Notes: a model not told the origin generated them from the letters alone. Shown: positions 17,229 to 25,734, counted from the stretch's first letter. The stretch is DNA of 64,000 nt from Rhizobium sp. P38BS-XIX (GCF_012641435.1 NZ_JABAIJ010000018.1:38297-102296), one strand, 5' to 3'. A program made the numbers and translations.

Positions 17229-17507
17229 ATTCGTCGTCCAATTTTAGAGTGTTCTTCCGGCTTAAATTACCCGGCTAATCAAGCGCCATTCACAATGTGG
17301 AACAGAGTAGGGTCGCACACCAATTTACGGAGCGACGCCAAATGGCGAGCGGCGACGTTGGTGAGTTCCATGCATGTGCCTCTTGATCCGTGACTAAGGG
17401 CGAAGCTACGCCGCCTCATGACGCTGCGAACTCCGTTCCTTGCTTTCAAATTCGGAAACCTACCGGCCTTTCCGATGAGCAGCCCCGAACCAGGGCAAAA
17501 TCAATCG

Positions 17508-18131
17508 CTACGAGGAGAGATCGCTCGAAGCATGCAATCTCAAGTGATAGCCTGCACGCATGGCCAGAACGATCGAGGGCGGCGTGATAAGCCAATCGGC
17601 AGTCTTAAGATGCCTCGGTGGAGCATAACCCACTTCTATCCAGCGATATGCCAAGCCGCCCCGAAGCATGTAAGCCGCGTCTCCGGCTGCCACCATGACG
17701 CCGTCAGGCAACTGGTGGAGCGGCGTGGAAAGCCGATGAAGCCGCTTGCGGCCGTGATCGAGACGCTCGGCGTGCAGTTCCGCATCCATCGTTGCGGCGG
17801 AAGGAACTGCCATGTGCTTGCCGGTCGCCCAACACGCACGGAACGCCTTGGCGGCACCTCGGCGGCAGTAAAAACATGGCCGGTGCCCGGCTGCGAAGGC
17901 AACGGCCTCATCAAGGAAGAACAGCTCCGTCCAGCTGCGGTTTGCCATGACCTCGCGGCGGCGTCCCTTGTATTCGCACTCGCAGACAAGCCATGCCTTG
18001 GACGACCAGCGCCGCGTCAGCAGGGTTTTTGTTTTCGGATCGTGGATAATGCCGCGATTGCCGGTAAACAGGCCTCGCTGTGAAATGGAAACGATATCGC
18101 CGAACGGCGTGACGCGATTTTGCAGAGGCAT
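17508..18131 (-). CDS. Conserved protein with a GHRPCFYCRR motif, probably repair-associated
   Basis: A 207-residue soluble protein of no named function. The start at 18131 (MPLQNRVTPFGD) is preferred to the GTG-type extension from 18152. The segment AAGHRPCFYCRRG at about residue 85 resembles the second Cys pair of the Ada N-terminal zinc site (compare GFRSCRRCHPE in the neighbouring Ada), but the first pair is replaced by WLVCECEYKG. It sits between Ada and a 2OG oxygenase on the same strand, which suggests a role tied to alkylated DNA. The resemblance could also be superficial. Confidence 0.55.
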   Translation of the reverse strand: MPLQNRVTPFGDIVSISQRGLFTGNRGIIHDPKTKTLLTRRWSSKAWLVCECEYKGRRREVMANRSWTELFFLDEAVAFAAGHRPCFYCRRGAAKAFRACWATGKHMAVPSAATMDAELHAERLDHGRKRLHRLSTPLHQLPDGVMVAAGDAAYMLRGGLAYRWIEVGYAPPRHLKTADWLITPPSIVLAMRAGYHLRLHASSDLSS

Positions 18132-18297
18132 GGTTCTTGTCCCTCGAGACAATGGGTCGATCGGCCTTTGCGCCGAACCGTCATTCGGGGATGACGCATG
18201 ATCGCAATATCGCCGTCGGTTGGCCCTTGTGCAACAGGGGCGATGGTGTGCAAGATGATCGTAGAACTCGATGATGAGGCAAGTATCCGCCGCTCAT

Positions 18298-19392
18298 CTA
18301 GGCGTTCCTTTTTGCTTCTCGATCGAGAAGCTCCTGTTTGCGATCGATACCCCACGCATAACCCGAAACCGCACCATCGTTGCGAACCACTCGGTGGCAG
18401 GGGATTGCCACGGCATGCCTGTTTGCGGCGCAGGCTCCGGCAACAGCTCTTGTGGCGGAGGGCAAACCGATCCTATGGGCAATTTTAGAATAGGACATGC
18501 GCTCGCCGGCCGGAATATTCTGTAATGCCAGCCATACGCGGCGCTGAAATACCGTGCCTCTGGCATCGAGAGGCAGATCAAGCCCGATGCCGGGATTTTC
18601 GACGAGGCCGACCACCCGCGATATGAGCGCCTCATAATCGCGATCGGCGCCGATAAGTCGAGCCTTTGGAAAGCGATCCTGAAGATCGCGCAGGAGGGTC
18701 TCCGGCTCGTCGCCAAGAAGGATCGCGGCGATGCCCTTTGCGCTCGAGGCGACCAGGATCGAACCCAGCGATGTTTGGCCGGCCGCAAATCGTATTTCCT
18801 CCTTGTCCCCGCCACGACGATACTGCGTTGGGGTCATGCCAAGCATCTCGGTCGATTTCTCATAGAAGCGGCTGCTTGAATTGAAGCCGGCATCATAGAT
18901 CGCTGCCGTAACGCTGGTGCCGTCATCGAGATTTTGGCGCACCCTCCTGGCGCGATGGGCTGCCGCATAGGCTTTCGGCGTCAAACCAGTTGCGGCCTTG
19001 AACAGGCGATGAAAATAACTGGGGCTGCGGCCGATCGCGTCCGCCAAATCCTCCAGCGAGGGCGATGTTTCGCTTTCCTCGATGATCCGGCAGGCCTTTG
19101 CCGCCAGAGCTGCGTTTTCATGCTGCAGAGAAACCCTCTCAGGATGGCAGCGTCTGCATGATCGAAAGCCGGTGGCACGAGCGGTTTCCAACGTGTCATG
19201 TAGGGTCACATTCACCGGATTGGCCAATCGTGACGGACAGGACGGCCGGCAATAGACTCCCGTCGTCGAAACAGAATACCAAAAGTCACCATCTGCCGCT
19301 TTGTCTCGAGAGAGAAGGGCGATCCAGCGTGGATCTGTCGTGCCGAGATCCTGATACAGATCAGGAATGGAAGCGCGCTTTGATCTCATCAT
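18298..19392 (-). CDS. ada: Bifunctional Ada: methylphosphotriester/O6-methylguanine methyltransferase and activator
   Basis: A 364-residue protein with the complete Ada layout. The N-terminal zinc domain holds four Cys (VYCRPSCPSRL and RSCRRCHPE), one of which accepts methyl groups from phosphotriesters. A central AraC-type HTH follows (about residues 90-190: SLEDLADAIGRSPSYFHRLFKAATG). The C-terminal O6-alkylguanine transferase has the active site IPCHRVVR. Methylated Ada is known to activate adaptive-response genes including its own, so it may also regulate the two minus-strand genes downstream. The start at 19392 has a weak AAGG upstream; the tandem ATG makes it one codon uncertain. Confidence 0.93.
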   Translation of the reverse strand: MMRSKRASIPDLYQDLGTTDPRWIALLSRDKAADGDFWYSVSTTGVYCRPSCPSRLANPVNVTLHDTLETARATGFRSCRRCHPERVSLQHENAALAAKACRIIEESETSPSLEDLADAIGRSPSYFHRLFKAATGLTPKAYAAAHRARRVRQNLDDGTSVTAAIYDAGFNSSSRFYEKSTEMLGMTPTQYRRGGDKEEIRFAAGQTSLGSILVASSAKGIAAILLGDEPETLLRDLQDRFPKARLIGADRDYEALISRVVGLVENPGIGLDLPLDARGTVFQRRVWLALQNIPAGERMSYSKIAHRIGLPSATRAVAGACAANRHAVAIPCHRVVRNDGAVSGYAWGIDRKQELLDREAKRNA

Positions 19393-19537
19393 TCCAACCT
19401 TTCGGTTTTCCGGGTTATTCGAGCCTGCAACCAAAGCGGTTCGATGCCCACCCGGTTCTTGCCGCAGGACCTTCGAATGACGGATGAAGGGCTCGCGACG
19501 GTATTCGTCGCAAGCCCGTTTCTTCCGTTAGATCGGA

Positions 19538-19987
19538 TCAGGCGACTTTGATCAGACCGAGTTGAGTGAGCGCGGTCACGCCGTCATCAAGACCGATTTC
19601 CTCGACGATTTTTCCATCGATCACTTTCAGGACGGTGGTTCCGGTGAAGTGCATCTTGCGACCCGTGCCGACTGGAAGACCACCGATCAGGAAGTCGTTG
19701 AAAGCCGGGCCTGTATGGGTTCCGCCGCCTTCCCATTGGCCGACGACGTAATCGCCTTCCGCCAGAAGGTCTGCGGTGCCCCAAAAACCGAGGTCCGGAA
19801 ATGCAGCCCGGAAGTCGACCATGAAAGCCTTGATATCTTCGCGACCACGGCGTGGCTCATGGAGCGAATACTTCAGAAGCATATCAGGTGCCGCGATCTC
19901 GTCGATGACGGACAGATCTACTGTCTTGCCCCAGAACTCGGTGAACCAGCGACCGACTATCGCCTTGTTGTCGTCTTCTTTGCTCAT
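19538..19987 (-). CDS. SnoaL-like (NTF2-fold) polyketide cyclase/ester cyclase family protein
   Basis: A 149-residue single-domain protein of the SnoaL-like group. Typical blocks are the N-terminal NKAIVGRWFTEFWG, RRGREDIKAFMVDFRAAFPDLGF and GDYVVGQWEGGGTHTGPAF, ending KIVEEIGLDDGVTALTQLGLI. Such proteins bind small hydrophobic substrates; the reaction is unpredictable from sequence. It stands between Ada and repC without an operon partner. I start at the ATG at 19987 rather than the in-frame codon at 20002. Confidence 0.75.
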   Translation of the reverse strand: MSKEDDNKAIVGRWFTEFWGKTVDLSVIDEIAAPDMLLKYSLHEPRRGREDIKAFMVDFRAAFPDLGFWGTADLLAEGDYVVGQWEGGGTHTGPAFNDFLIGGLPVGTGRKMHFTGTTVLKVIDGKIVEEIGLDDGVTALTQLGLIKVA

Positions 19988-20144
19988 TGAAACAATCCTC
20001 ATATTCCATCTCAGGGATCATCGAACCGATCGATGTCCTGGAAATAGTCCTATTGGAGTGTTCCCTTGCTCAAACTCCGGTTCTTGCCTTCAAAACCGAG
20101 ATTGGGTGCCAACCGATATCAGAGATTGCCAATATCGAAGACGC

Positions 20145-21368
20145 CTAGGATGCCTTTCTGACATTAAGGTTGTTTGGGCTGTTGGCTCGCAGCAGCGCCA
20201 TCAAAACCGGGCCAAGCGAAAATTCGCCACGTGCTGCTTTCATTGTCAGATCTCGGAGATAACCGCCGGCTGAATTGATATGTCCAGCCCGCTCTAGGAT
20301 GCAGGCAATAGTCGCGGCCGCATTTTCAGGCCCCATCACGTCACAGGCATCCTGATAGGCCGATGGGCTGACGTTCAAGATCGAGCGTACGACAATCGCC
20401 GCCGACATCATCTCGCGCCAATTGTCGATCGTGCCTTTCGGGCCATACGCCACGATGTCCGGGCAGGCCTTCAACACAAGCGCAAGTGGGAACACCCGCA
20501 TGGTTTCCCCACGAGGGTCGTTCTTTTTCTCCGTAATTGCTCCCCGCTCTTTTTCAGAGCCTGGTTCAAGTTCATAGAAAGATTCGGATTCTGAACTCTG
20601 TTTGTGGTGCTCACTATGAGCATCATTGGTGCTCGAATTTTCGGTTTCATCCTGCATTTCCAACAGGTTGACGACTTCGCTGCGCAGGAGCTCCATTTCG
20701 TCCAAAATCAGGTCGATGGTTCTGATGGTCGGGCTACGGGGAATGCGGTCGACGAGGCTCTCATAAAGGCTTTCGATAATCGACCAGTTGCCTGGAATGC
20801 CGTCCTCGATTGCCGCGGCAACAAGCTTGCGGACGTCTCGACGGCAAATTGTCAGATTTTCCTTGGCCCGGCGGAGCGCAATCCGATCGGCTGCGACTTG
20901 CTGCGCCATGGCGGCAAGTTCTTCATAACGTGCCAGAAGCGGCGAAATGTCGAAACCGAAGGCATTCTCGATCTCGCCTGTCCTGTTCTTGCGGGCGTAA
21001 CGCTTGCCGTTGGCGCTGTCCTTTCGAAGGATCAGGCCGGCGTCGACCAGCAAGGCCAGGTGCCGTCGCAAGGTAGCGCCCGCGATGCCATGGGCTCGCA
21101 AGCTCAATTGTGCGTTCGAAGGAAAGACGATGAGCTGCGCGTCCTGGCGTAGCTCGTTTTCAGGATAGAAGCTCAGCAGCGCATCGAGAACGGCAAGACT
21201 GCGGTCTTGAAGACCGAGCAATTCCCTTGCTTCCGATGCGTCCCTGAAGATTTTCCATTTATCAGCTGATTTGCCGGGCGCGATCTCGGCCGCAGCAACA
21301 TGCTGCCGCACCAAGGCAAGCGAAGCCGGCCGGCGCCCAAATGGCGTCGTCACAGTTCCAATCTGCAT
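20145..21368 (-). CDS. repC: Replication initiator RepC
   Basis: A 407-residue RepC, usual size for the family, which initiates replication of repABC plasmids at an origin inside repC itself. The opening (TVTTPFGRRPASLALVRQ) is family-typical. A winged-helix-like DNA-binding half follows (LSLRAHGIAGATLRRHLALLVDAGLI), then the C-terminal block (NDPRGETMRVFPLALVLKACPDIVAYGP). It is the last gene of the operon and has its own GAGGG ribosome site, which can pair with an upstream CCCTC. Its level is normally limited by the antisense RNA encoded opposite the repB-repC gap. Confidence 0.93.
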   Translation of the reverse strand: MQIGTVTTPFGRRPASLALVRQHVAAAEIAPGKSADKWKIFRDASEARELLGLQDRSLAVLDALLSFYPENELRQDAQLIVFPSNAQLSLRAHGIAGATLRRHLALLVDAGLILRKDSANGKRYARKNRTGEIENAFGFDISPLLARYEELAAMAQQVAADRIALRRAKENLTICRRDVRKLVAAAIEDGIPGNWSIIESLYESLVDRIPRSPTIRTIDLILDEMELLRSEVVNLLEMQDETENSSTNDAHSEHHKQSSESESFYELEPGSEKERGAITEKKNDPRGETMRVFPLALVLKACPDIVAYGPKGTIDNWREMMSAAIVVRSILNVSPSAYQDACDVMGPENAAATIACILERAGHINSAGGYLRDLTMKAARGEFSLGPVLMALLRANSPNNLNVRKAS

Positions 21369-21371
21369 TTT

Positions 21372-21389
21372 CCCTCACCTACAAGAGGG
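21372..21389 (-). promoter_or_regulatory. Hairpin covering the repC ribosome-binding site
   Basis: In the minus-strand transcript CCCTC (21389-21385 as GAGGG on plus) pairs with GAGGG (the repC Shine-Dalgarno, complement of 21372-21376) across an 8-base loop. In repABC plasmids, binding of the antisense RNA is known to favour a structure that hides the repC start. This stem is the likely equivalent. Confidence 0.55.
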
Positions 21390-21428
21390 CAAAAAAAATC
21401 CGCTCACCAAAAACGGTGCCAAAAACTC

Positions 21429-21520
21429 TTGACTGGGATTCGTGAAAATGCGATTCTTCAGTTGCTACATTGAAGAGAAGGCTTCCACGACGGCAACGTT
21501 TGGGGGCCTTTTTTCTTTTG
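21429..21520 (+). ncRNA. repABC antisense counter-transcribed RNA (ctRNA/incA)
   Basis: In the 198-bp gap between repB and repC, opposite to the operon, I read a promoter TTGACT (21429-21434) and GATTCT (21452-21457) with 17-bp spacing, so transcription should start near 21464. It ends at a terminator with arms AAGGCTTCC (21478-21486) and GGGGGCCTT (21502-21510), paired with two G-T wobbles and followed by TTTTCTTTT. The RNA would be about 50-57 nt, matching known ctRNAs of this plasmid family, which repress repC and determine incompatibility. Confidence 0.75.
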
Positions 21521-21566
21521 CCAGACTTCCTTTCTCTGAAATCTGCCGACAGTCCCCAAGGGACGA

Positions 21567-22610
21567 TCATGCGTTCCTATTGTTTCTTTGACGTGTGAAA
21601 CGCTCGACAAGGTCGGGCATTTCGTTCTCAACGAATTTCAAGAATTCAAGGCCGAGCGGCCCGTCGGCGGAAATGCGAACATCTCTTGCCGACTTCAAAA
21701 GAGTGACGAGCTTGTCTCCAGCCGCATCGGCGATCGATGTCAGGGAAACCTGCGGTTCGGATGCCGGCTTTACAGCACCAAGCGCCCGCTGGAATCGTTC
21801 GTTCGATGACGCAGGCGCCTTATCGGTTGTCTTCAATGCATTGCGCGCGGCCTCAAGCGCACCTGGCGTGGATGAAATCGTCTTGGCGAAATCAATCCAG
21901 CGAGGCCGCCCGATCTTCGGAGCGCGGCCAATCGCTTCAATCACATCGGCGGGAACCGAGCGATAGACACTGCGCATGCGGGCGAGTTCCGTGTGCTCGA
22001 TGGAAAGCGCGGCATAGATATCCCGCGCCTTGATGCCGGCATCGTCCATGCGCGAGGCGAACAACACCCGCTCGATCCAGGTGAGATCCTGTCTGCTGGC
22101 ATTTTCGATGCCCTGGGCCACGACCAGATCGAGATCCGATATCTCCACCTCGATGGAGCGTACCGGTCGGCCCAGTTCGAGTGCTGCCCGCCATCTGCGA
22201 TGACCGTAAACGACTTGGTATCGGCCCTCTGCCGAAGGATGGCGCCGAACCTGAATTGGAACCTTCTGGCCTTCCGTCTCAATCGAGCGCTTGAAGCTGT
22301 CGAAGTCCTTCGGATCATCATCCGGCAGCCGATCGGGGTAGGGGGACGGATCGATCGTCTTCGGATCGAGATCGTGGATTGAGCCTTCACCGGATTCGAT
22401 AATGGCTCGCAGACGATCGCGCTCAGCACGGATGTCGCCTATTGCGCGATGAGCGGCACCGATCACGCCGGCACCGACACGCGTTGTTTGAGGTGGCTGT
22501 GCTTGAGAAGGATCAGATGCAGCCGGAGCGACCTCGGCATCACTATTCTCGAGCGAAGCTGACAGCAGGCCGAAACTGGCAACGATAGATTTGCGAGGGT
22601 TTTTGCTCAT
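21567..22610 (-). CDS. repB: Plasmid partitioning protein RepB (ParB family)
   Basis: A 347-residue centromere-binding protein. The ParB core is clear: SFKRSIETEGQKVPIQVRRHP, then VVYGHRRWRAALELG (ParB box with the GHRRWRAA signature), then an HTH-containing central part. The C-terminal dimerisation region follows. I start at the ATG at 22610, which overlaps the repA stop by four bases; the longer frame from 22712 is repA read in another frame. It works with RepA in segregation and autoregulation. Confidence 0.93.
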   Translation of the reverse strand: MSKNPRKSIVASFGLLSASLENSDAEVAPAASDPSQAQPPQTTRVGAGVIGAAHRAIGDIRAERDRLRAIIESGEGSIHDLDPKTIDPSPYPDRLPDDDPKDFDSFKRSIETEGQKVPIQVRRHPSAEGRYQVVYGHRRWRAALELGRPVRSIEVEISDLDLVVAQGIENASRQDLTWIERVLFASRMDDAGIKARDIYAALSIEHTELARMRSVYRSVPADVIEAIGRAPKIGRPRWIDFAKTISSTPGALEAARNALKTTDKAPASSNERFQRALGAVKPASEPQVSLTSIADAAGDKLVTLLKSARDVRISADGPLGLEFLKFVENEMPDLVERFTRQRNNRNA

Positions 22611-23830
22611 CCGCGACCCCAACTCGTATTGATCAGTTCTATGATGGCCTCGTTGACGGCATCGACCGCTTCGCGCGCACGCTTGTGCGTATCGCGCCCG
22701 ATCTGTCCCCATTCCAGTTCATAGACCGAACGCTTGGCGAGGCCAGCGGCTTCGACCGCCGTGCTCTCAATTGCCGTCGGCAGGAGAACGTCAGAGCCAA
22801 ACAGATGGCGCAGCATCGCGACCACTTGGGACTGCGGCCCGTCATTCGGATCGTGACGGGTCACCAGATAGCGAATGAAATCCTGATCGAGCTGCGCACC
22901 GCTCTCATTCAGCACGCTGATAAGGTCGCCCATCATCAGCAGAAACTGGCTCATCGATGCGACATCGAGCATGGCCGGATGCACGGTGATGATCATGCTG
23001 GTTGCGGCGTAGATCGCGCTGAGAGTGAGGAAGCCGAGCGAAGGCGGCGTATCGAGAATGACCACGTCATAGTCATCGTCGACTTCGGCAAGCACCAGTT
23101 TGAGGCGCTCGAAGAAGATCGCGCCGGATCCGGATCTGTTGGCCAGGACCCGGGGTGTTTCGTGCTCGTATTCCATGACCTCCAGATTGCCGGGAATCAG
23201 ATCCACGCCATCAAAGTAGGTCTTGCGAATGATATCGCGGATAGGCCGGCGTTCTGCTTCGTCGTAGCGCAGCGCGGCATAGATGGTTTCGTTGGCACCG
23301 ACATCGATCTCCGGCTGTGCACCGAACATGGCGGACAACGATGCCTGCGGATCGAGATCGAGGGCAAGCACGCGATAACCCTGGAGAGCGAGATAATGCG
23401 CGAGATGGACGCATGTTGTCGTCTTGGCGCTGCCGCCCTTGAAATTGGCGATCGCCAGAATCTGCATGGGCTCGCCCGGCCGGCGACGCGGCAGAAAGCG
23501 CAAAGCCTCCGAAGGCTTTTGCTTGGCGAATAGTTCGCGCAGCTCATTGACCTGAGCCAAGGTATAGACCCGATGATTGTTCTCAAGGCGGCTTGGAACA
23601 GGGCCTCGGCCTTCACTCGACATCAGCTTCAGGGTCGAATCCGGAATCGAGGTCAGCTTGGATACTTCGTTGGTCAGGAATTGCCGCAGGGCCTTTTCAG
23701 ACCTCGGCGGATACATGCGCGTTCTCAGCTGCTGAAGCTGGCTCGACAATAGGCTTGCATGGCGCGTAATCTTGCTGCCTGCATCTTCCTTGGACGGCAT
23801 TGCCGTCTGTGTTTGTTGCGCTATCGCCAT
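22607..23830 (-). CDS. repA: Plasmid partitioning ATPase RepA (ParA family)
   Basis: A 407-residue ParA-type ATPase. An N-terminal winged-helix region (about residues 40-110, with TLAQVNELRELF) precedes the deviant Walker A KGGSAKTTT in LAIANFKGGSAKTTTCVHLA, and further motifs DLDPQASLS and VILDTPPSLGFL. I place the start at the ATG at 23830 after AGAGGGACAG; a GTG-initiated extension to 23890 runs into an inverted repeat. RepA with RepB segregates the plasmid, and RepA typically represses the repABC promoter. Confidence 0.93.
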   Translation of the reverse strand: MAIAQQTQTAMPSKEDAGSKITRHASLLSSQLQQLRTRMYPPRSEKALRQFLTNEVSKLTSIPDSTLKLMSSEGRGPVPSRLENNHRVYTLAQVNELRELFAKQKPSEALRFLPRRRPGEPMQILAIANFKGGSAKTTTCVHLAHYLALQGYRVLALDLDPQASLSAMFGAQPEIDVGANETIYAALRYDEAERRPIRDIIRKTYFDGVDLIPGNLEVMEYEHETPRVLANRSGSGAIFFERLKLVLAEVDDDYDVVILDTPPSLGFLTLSAIYAATSMIITVHPAMLDVASMSQFLLMMGDLISVLNESGAQLDQDFIRYLVTRHDPNDGPQSQVVAMLRHLFGSDVLLPTAIESTAVEAAGLAKRSVYELEWGQIGRDTHKRAREAVDAVNEAIIELINTSWGRG

Positions 23831-23877
23831 CTGTCCCTCTTGGCGGCTGATCACCGGCTTGCCGGCCTTTGCCCGCC

Positions 23878-23902
23878 AAAGATAGAACACGATTCTATCT
23901 TT
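23878..23902. promoter_or_regulatory. Inverted repeat at the repABC promoter, candidate RepA operator
   Basis: Perfect 10-bp arms AAAGATAGAA and TTCTATCTTT flank a 5-bp spacer. On the minus strand the repeat contains TAGAAT (complement of 23892-23897), a good -10 box, about 60 bases before the repA ATG. Overlap of a palindrome with the -10 is what autorepression by RepA/RepB would need. Confidence 0.65.
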
Positions 23903-23918
23903 GCGTCCAGAGAATAAC

Positions 23919-23935
23919 GGTTAACGCCCCGTTAA
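23919..23935. repeat. Inverted repeat GTTAACG-CCC-CGTTAAC upstream of repA
   Basis: A perfect 7-bp inverted repeat with a 3-bp spacer lies just upstream of the repA promoter. It resembles the repABC parS pattern (GTT-N4-GC-N4-AAC) in outer bases but is one base longer, so it could be a partition site or another operator. Confidence 0.5.
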
Positions 23936-24292
23936 CGTTGAGAGAAAAAGAAGCCGACTAATATTCTCTAAGTCGTTATTTTTATGTCATATTTCGAACA
24001 GTGCGTAATCCTGGTGAATTGCGGTTTCCCACACCTTCTCCAACACTTCCGCCGTCCATGTGACCAGATGGTGCCCGCAAAATGCATGGGGAGAGGAGAA
24101 TCACCGACTCACTTTTGACAAATTGAAGGCACCGCCGCTGGTTCGGCGCGACGTCGATGGGCGCTTTTATCATCTCTTGGTGAAGCGCTCTGGCCTGGCG
24201 CCCACGAGAACTGCAGGGTAAGCGTGTGCAGGCAGTTGCGTCCGCTTATCAACCGGCTATCGTCACACTGCGATTCGCTACCTGGAGGATTT
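23936..24292. other. Non-coding region beside repA
   Basis: Gene-poor DNA between the repA promoter and a small gene. The part next to repA (23936-24000) is AT-rich and contains AGAGAA and TTCTCT repeats. No convincing frame is present. Partition or replication control sequences are commonly found here in repABC plasmids, but no further site can be defined. Confidence 0.4.
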
Positions 24293-24472
24293 ATGCGTCA
24301 GCAGACAAAGCCGTTTATTGTCGAAATCAAGCAGTCTCGGAAATCGAAGCCGACGGATCGCAAGACGTCGATTTGGGGAAAGCTGGAGTTGACGCTCGAT
24401 CAGGATATCGAGAGGGAAGCGCCTGCGGCGCCGACGGCTGCGGAAGACAATACGCAGCTCCAATCGCGCTAA
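24293..24472 (+). CDS. Small basic protein, unknown
   Basis: A 59-residue protein starting at an ATG with a strong CTGGAGG site four bases away. The N-terminal half is basic (KPFIVEIKQSRKSKPTDRK) and followed by SIWGKLELT, while the tail is acidic. I recall similar short proteins near rhizobial replicon genes but cannot name a family. It lies next to repABC on the opposite strand. Confidence 0.5.
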   Translation: MRQQTKPFIVEIKQSRKSKPTDRKTSIWGKLELTLDQDIEREAPAAPTAAEDNTQLQSR

Positions 24473-24536
24473 ATGATTTTGGCTTGAGTCTTTGACTGGC
24501 AGTCTGGGTCGTCCCAAGCGGTGTGATGACCTGCCG

Positions 24537-25226
24537 TTATTGTGACATCGACCGCTGAGAAGATCCGCTGTCATGCGCAGGTCTCACGCGATAGGCACAA
24601 CGACGCGCTCCCGCGAGGATATGTTCATCGCGCTCGACGGAGACATCCTGACCCAGGATGTCTCGAAAGATGGATAGTTCGGCCCGGCAGAAACCTTGGC
24701 AGAGTTCTGCGGCAGCGCAGATCGGACAGTGGTTTTCCACGAAGAGCCAGCCATCGCCGTCTTCGGCCTTCGTCCATTCCGCCATATAGCCTTCACGAGA
24801 CCGGATATCTCTCAGGCTCGACAGCCGTTCCTCGATGGACTGGGCACCTGATACCGCTTGTTCGTAGAGCTTGCGGGTTTCCGTCTCACGCGCGCCGATG
24901 ACCCTGTCCAGCGCGTCTTCACCCAGCAGATCCCGAATGCCCTTGATCAGCCCGAGTGTCAGATCTGCATGGGCATCCGGAAAATGCGACCTCGATGCGG
25001 GCGTGAGATGCCAGACCTGCCTGGGCCGTCCGACACCCACCGAAACGCTTTGAGCCGTCACAAGGCCATCGTCGCCAAGCTTGAGCAGCAATTGGCGCGC
25101 ATTTTCTCCGGTGGTGCCGAGGCGCTGCCCCAGTTGCGCCGCTGTCTGAGGGCCGCGCATCTTGATCTCAAGAAGCACCCGCTCACCTGCAAGGCCGCTT
25201 TGTTTCTCCAGGCTATGGCTTGACAT
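24537..25226 (-). CDS. HTH transcriptional regulator with a C-terminal Cys cluster (COG2345/SufR-like)
   Basis: A 229-residue regulator. The N-terminal winged helix (RGPQTAAQLGQRLGTTGENARQLLLKLGDDGLV, about residues 25-58, then GRPRQVWHLT) is of the ArsR/SufR-like type. The C-terminal part holds NHCPICAAAELCQGFCRAE and a further Cys in GARRCAYRV, a pattern that in SufR-like proteins binds an iron-sulfur cluster. It may therefore sense iron-sulfur or redox state. It diverges from a TPR protein, with a perfect 20-bp inverted repeat in the gap. The target beyond that neighbour is unknown. Confidence 0.75.
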   Translation of the reverse strand: MSSHSLEKQSGLAGERVLLEIKMRGPQTAAQLGQRLGTTGENARQLLLKLGDDGLVTAQSVSVGVGRPRQVWHLTPASRSHFPDAHADLTLGLIKGIRDLLGEDALDRVIGARETETRKLYEQAVSGAQSIEERLSSLRDIRSREGYMAEWTKAEDGDGWLFVENHCPICAAAELCQGFCRAELSIFRDILGQDVSVERDEHILAGARRCAYRVRPAHDSGSSQRSMSQ

Positions 25227-25265
25227 CGTCTCCGCCGGTCATATTTTCAAAGTCATTGCTTTGTA

Positions 25266-25285
25266 AATAGCTCAGGAAAGCTATT
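25266..25285. promoter_or_regulatory. Perfect inverted repeat between the Fe-S-type regulator and TPR gene
   Basis: Arms AATAGCT and AGCTATT (7 bp, no mismatch) flank a 6-bp CAGGAA spacer in the 105-bp divergent gap, 47 bases before the TPR start and 40 bases before the regulator start. It is the natural operator for the regulator at 24537. A -10-like TATTCT overlaps its right arm. Confidence 0.6.
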
Positions 25286-25331
25286 CTAACAAGTATGAGA
25301 TGCACATGTCGCTACTCTGGTTCCATCCGCT

Positions 25332-25652
25332 ATGTCGCCTTTGATTGACAGACTAAACGAGCGACTTGATCAAGGGTTTGATGATGCGCTCCTGCGCTTT
25401 GCTCTCGGCAAGGCCCTTTTCGATGCAAAGGATGTGGAGCGCGCCGCCTCGCATCTGCGCGAAGCTGTTTTGAAAGCTCCTGATTTTTCTGCCGCATGGG
25501 CGCAGCTCGGCCGCTGCGAGTTGGCGCTTGGGCACGAAGCGGCCGCGCTCGATGCGTGGGAAAAGGGCTGCGTGGCTGCCCGATTGCGAGGCGAAATCCA
25601 GGCCGAGCGGCAGATGTCTGTCTGGCTGAAGCGCGCCCGAAAGGGAACGTGA
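25332..25652 (+). CDS. TPR-repeat protein
   Basis: A 106-residue all-helical protein with about two tetratricopeptide repeats: ALLRFALGKALFDAKDVERAASHLREAVLKAP and SAAWAQLGRCELALGHEAAALDAWEKG. Such repeats bind partner proteins. No signal peptide. Its promoter faces that of the Cys-cluster regulator, which probably controls it. A role in iron-sulfur or redox homeostasis would be guesswork. Confidence 0.75.
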   Translation: MSPLIDRLNERLDQGFDDALLRFALGKALFDAKDVERAASHLREAVLKAPDFSAAWAQLGRCELALGHEAAALDAWEKGCVAARLRGEIQAERQMSVWLKRARKGT

Positions 25653-25734
25653 CTGCAAGGCGGCCAGGTTTGTGAGCAGGAACAGCATCGCAACGGATAG
25701 CGCTGCGCAGCCGCCGGTGGCGGGAGTGCGCGCG

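Noticed and set aside
23919..23935. Calling GTTAACGCCCCGTTAAC a definite parS site
   Set aside because: It is 17 bp and lacks the central GC spacing of the known 16-bp pattern, so only a candidate status is justified.
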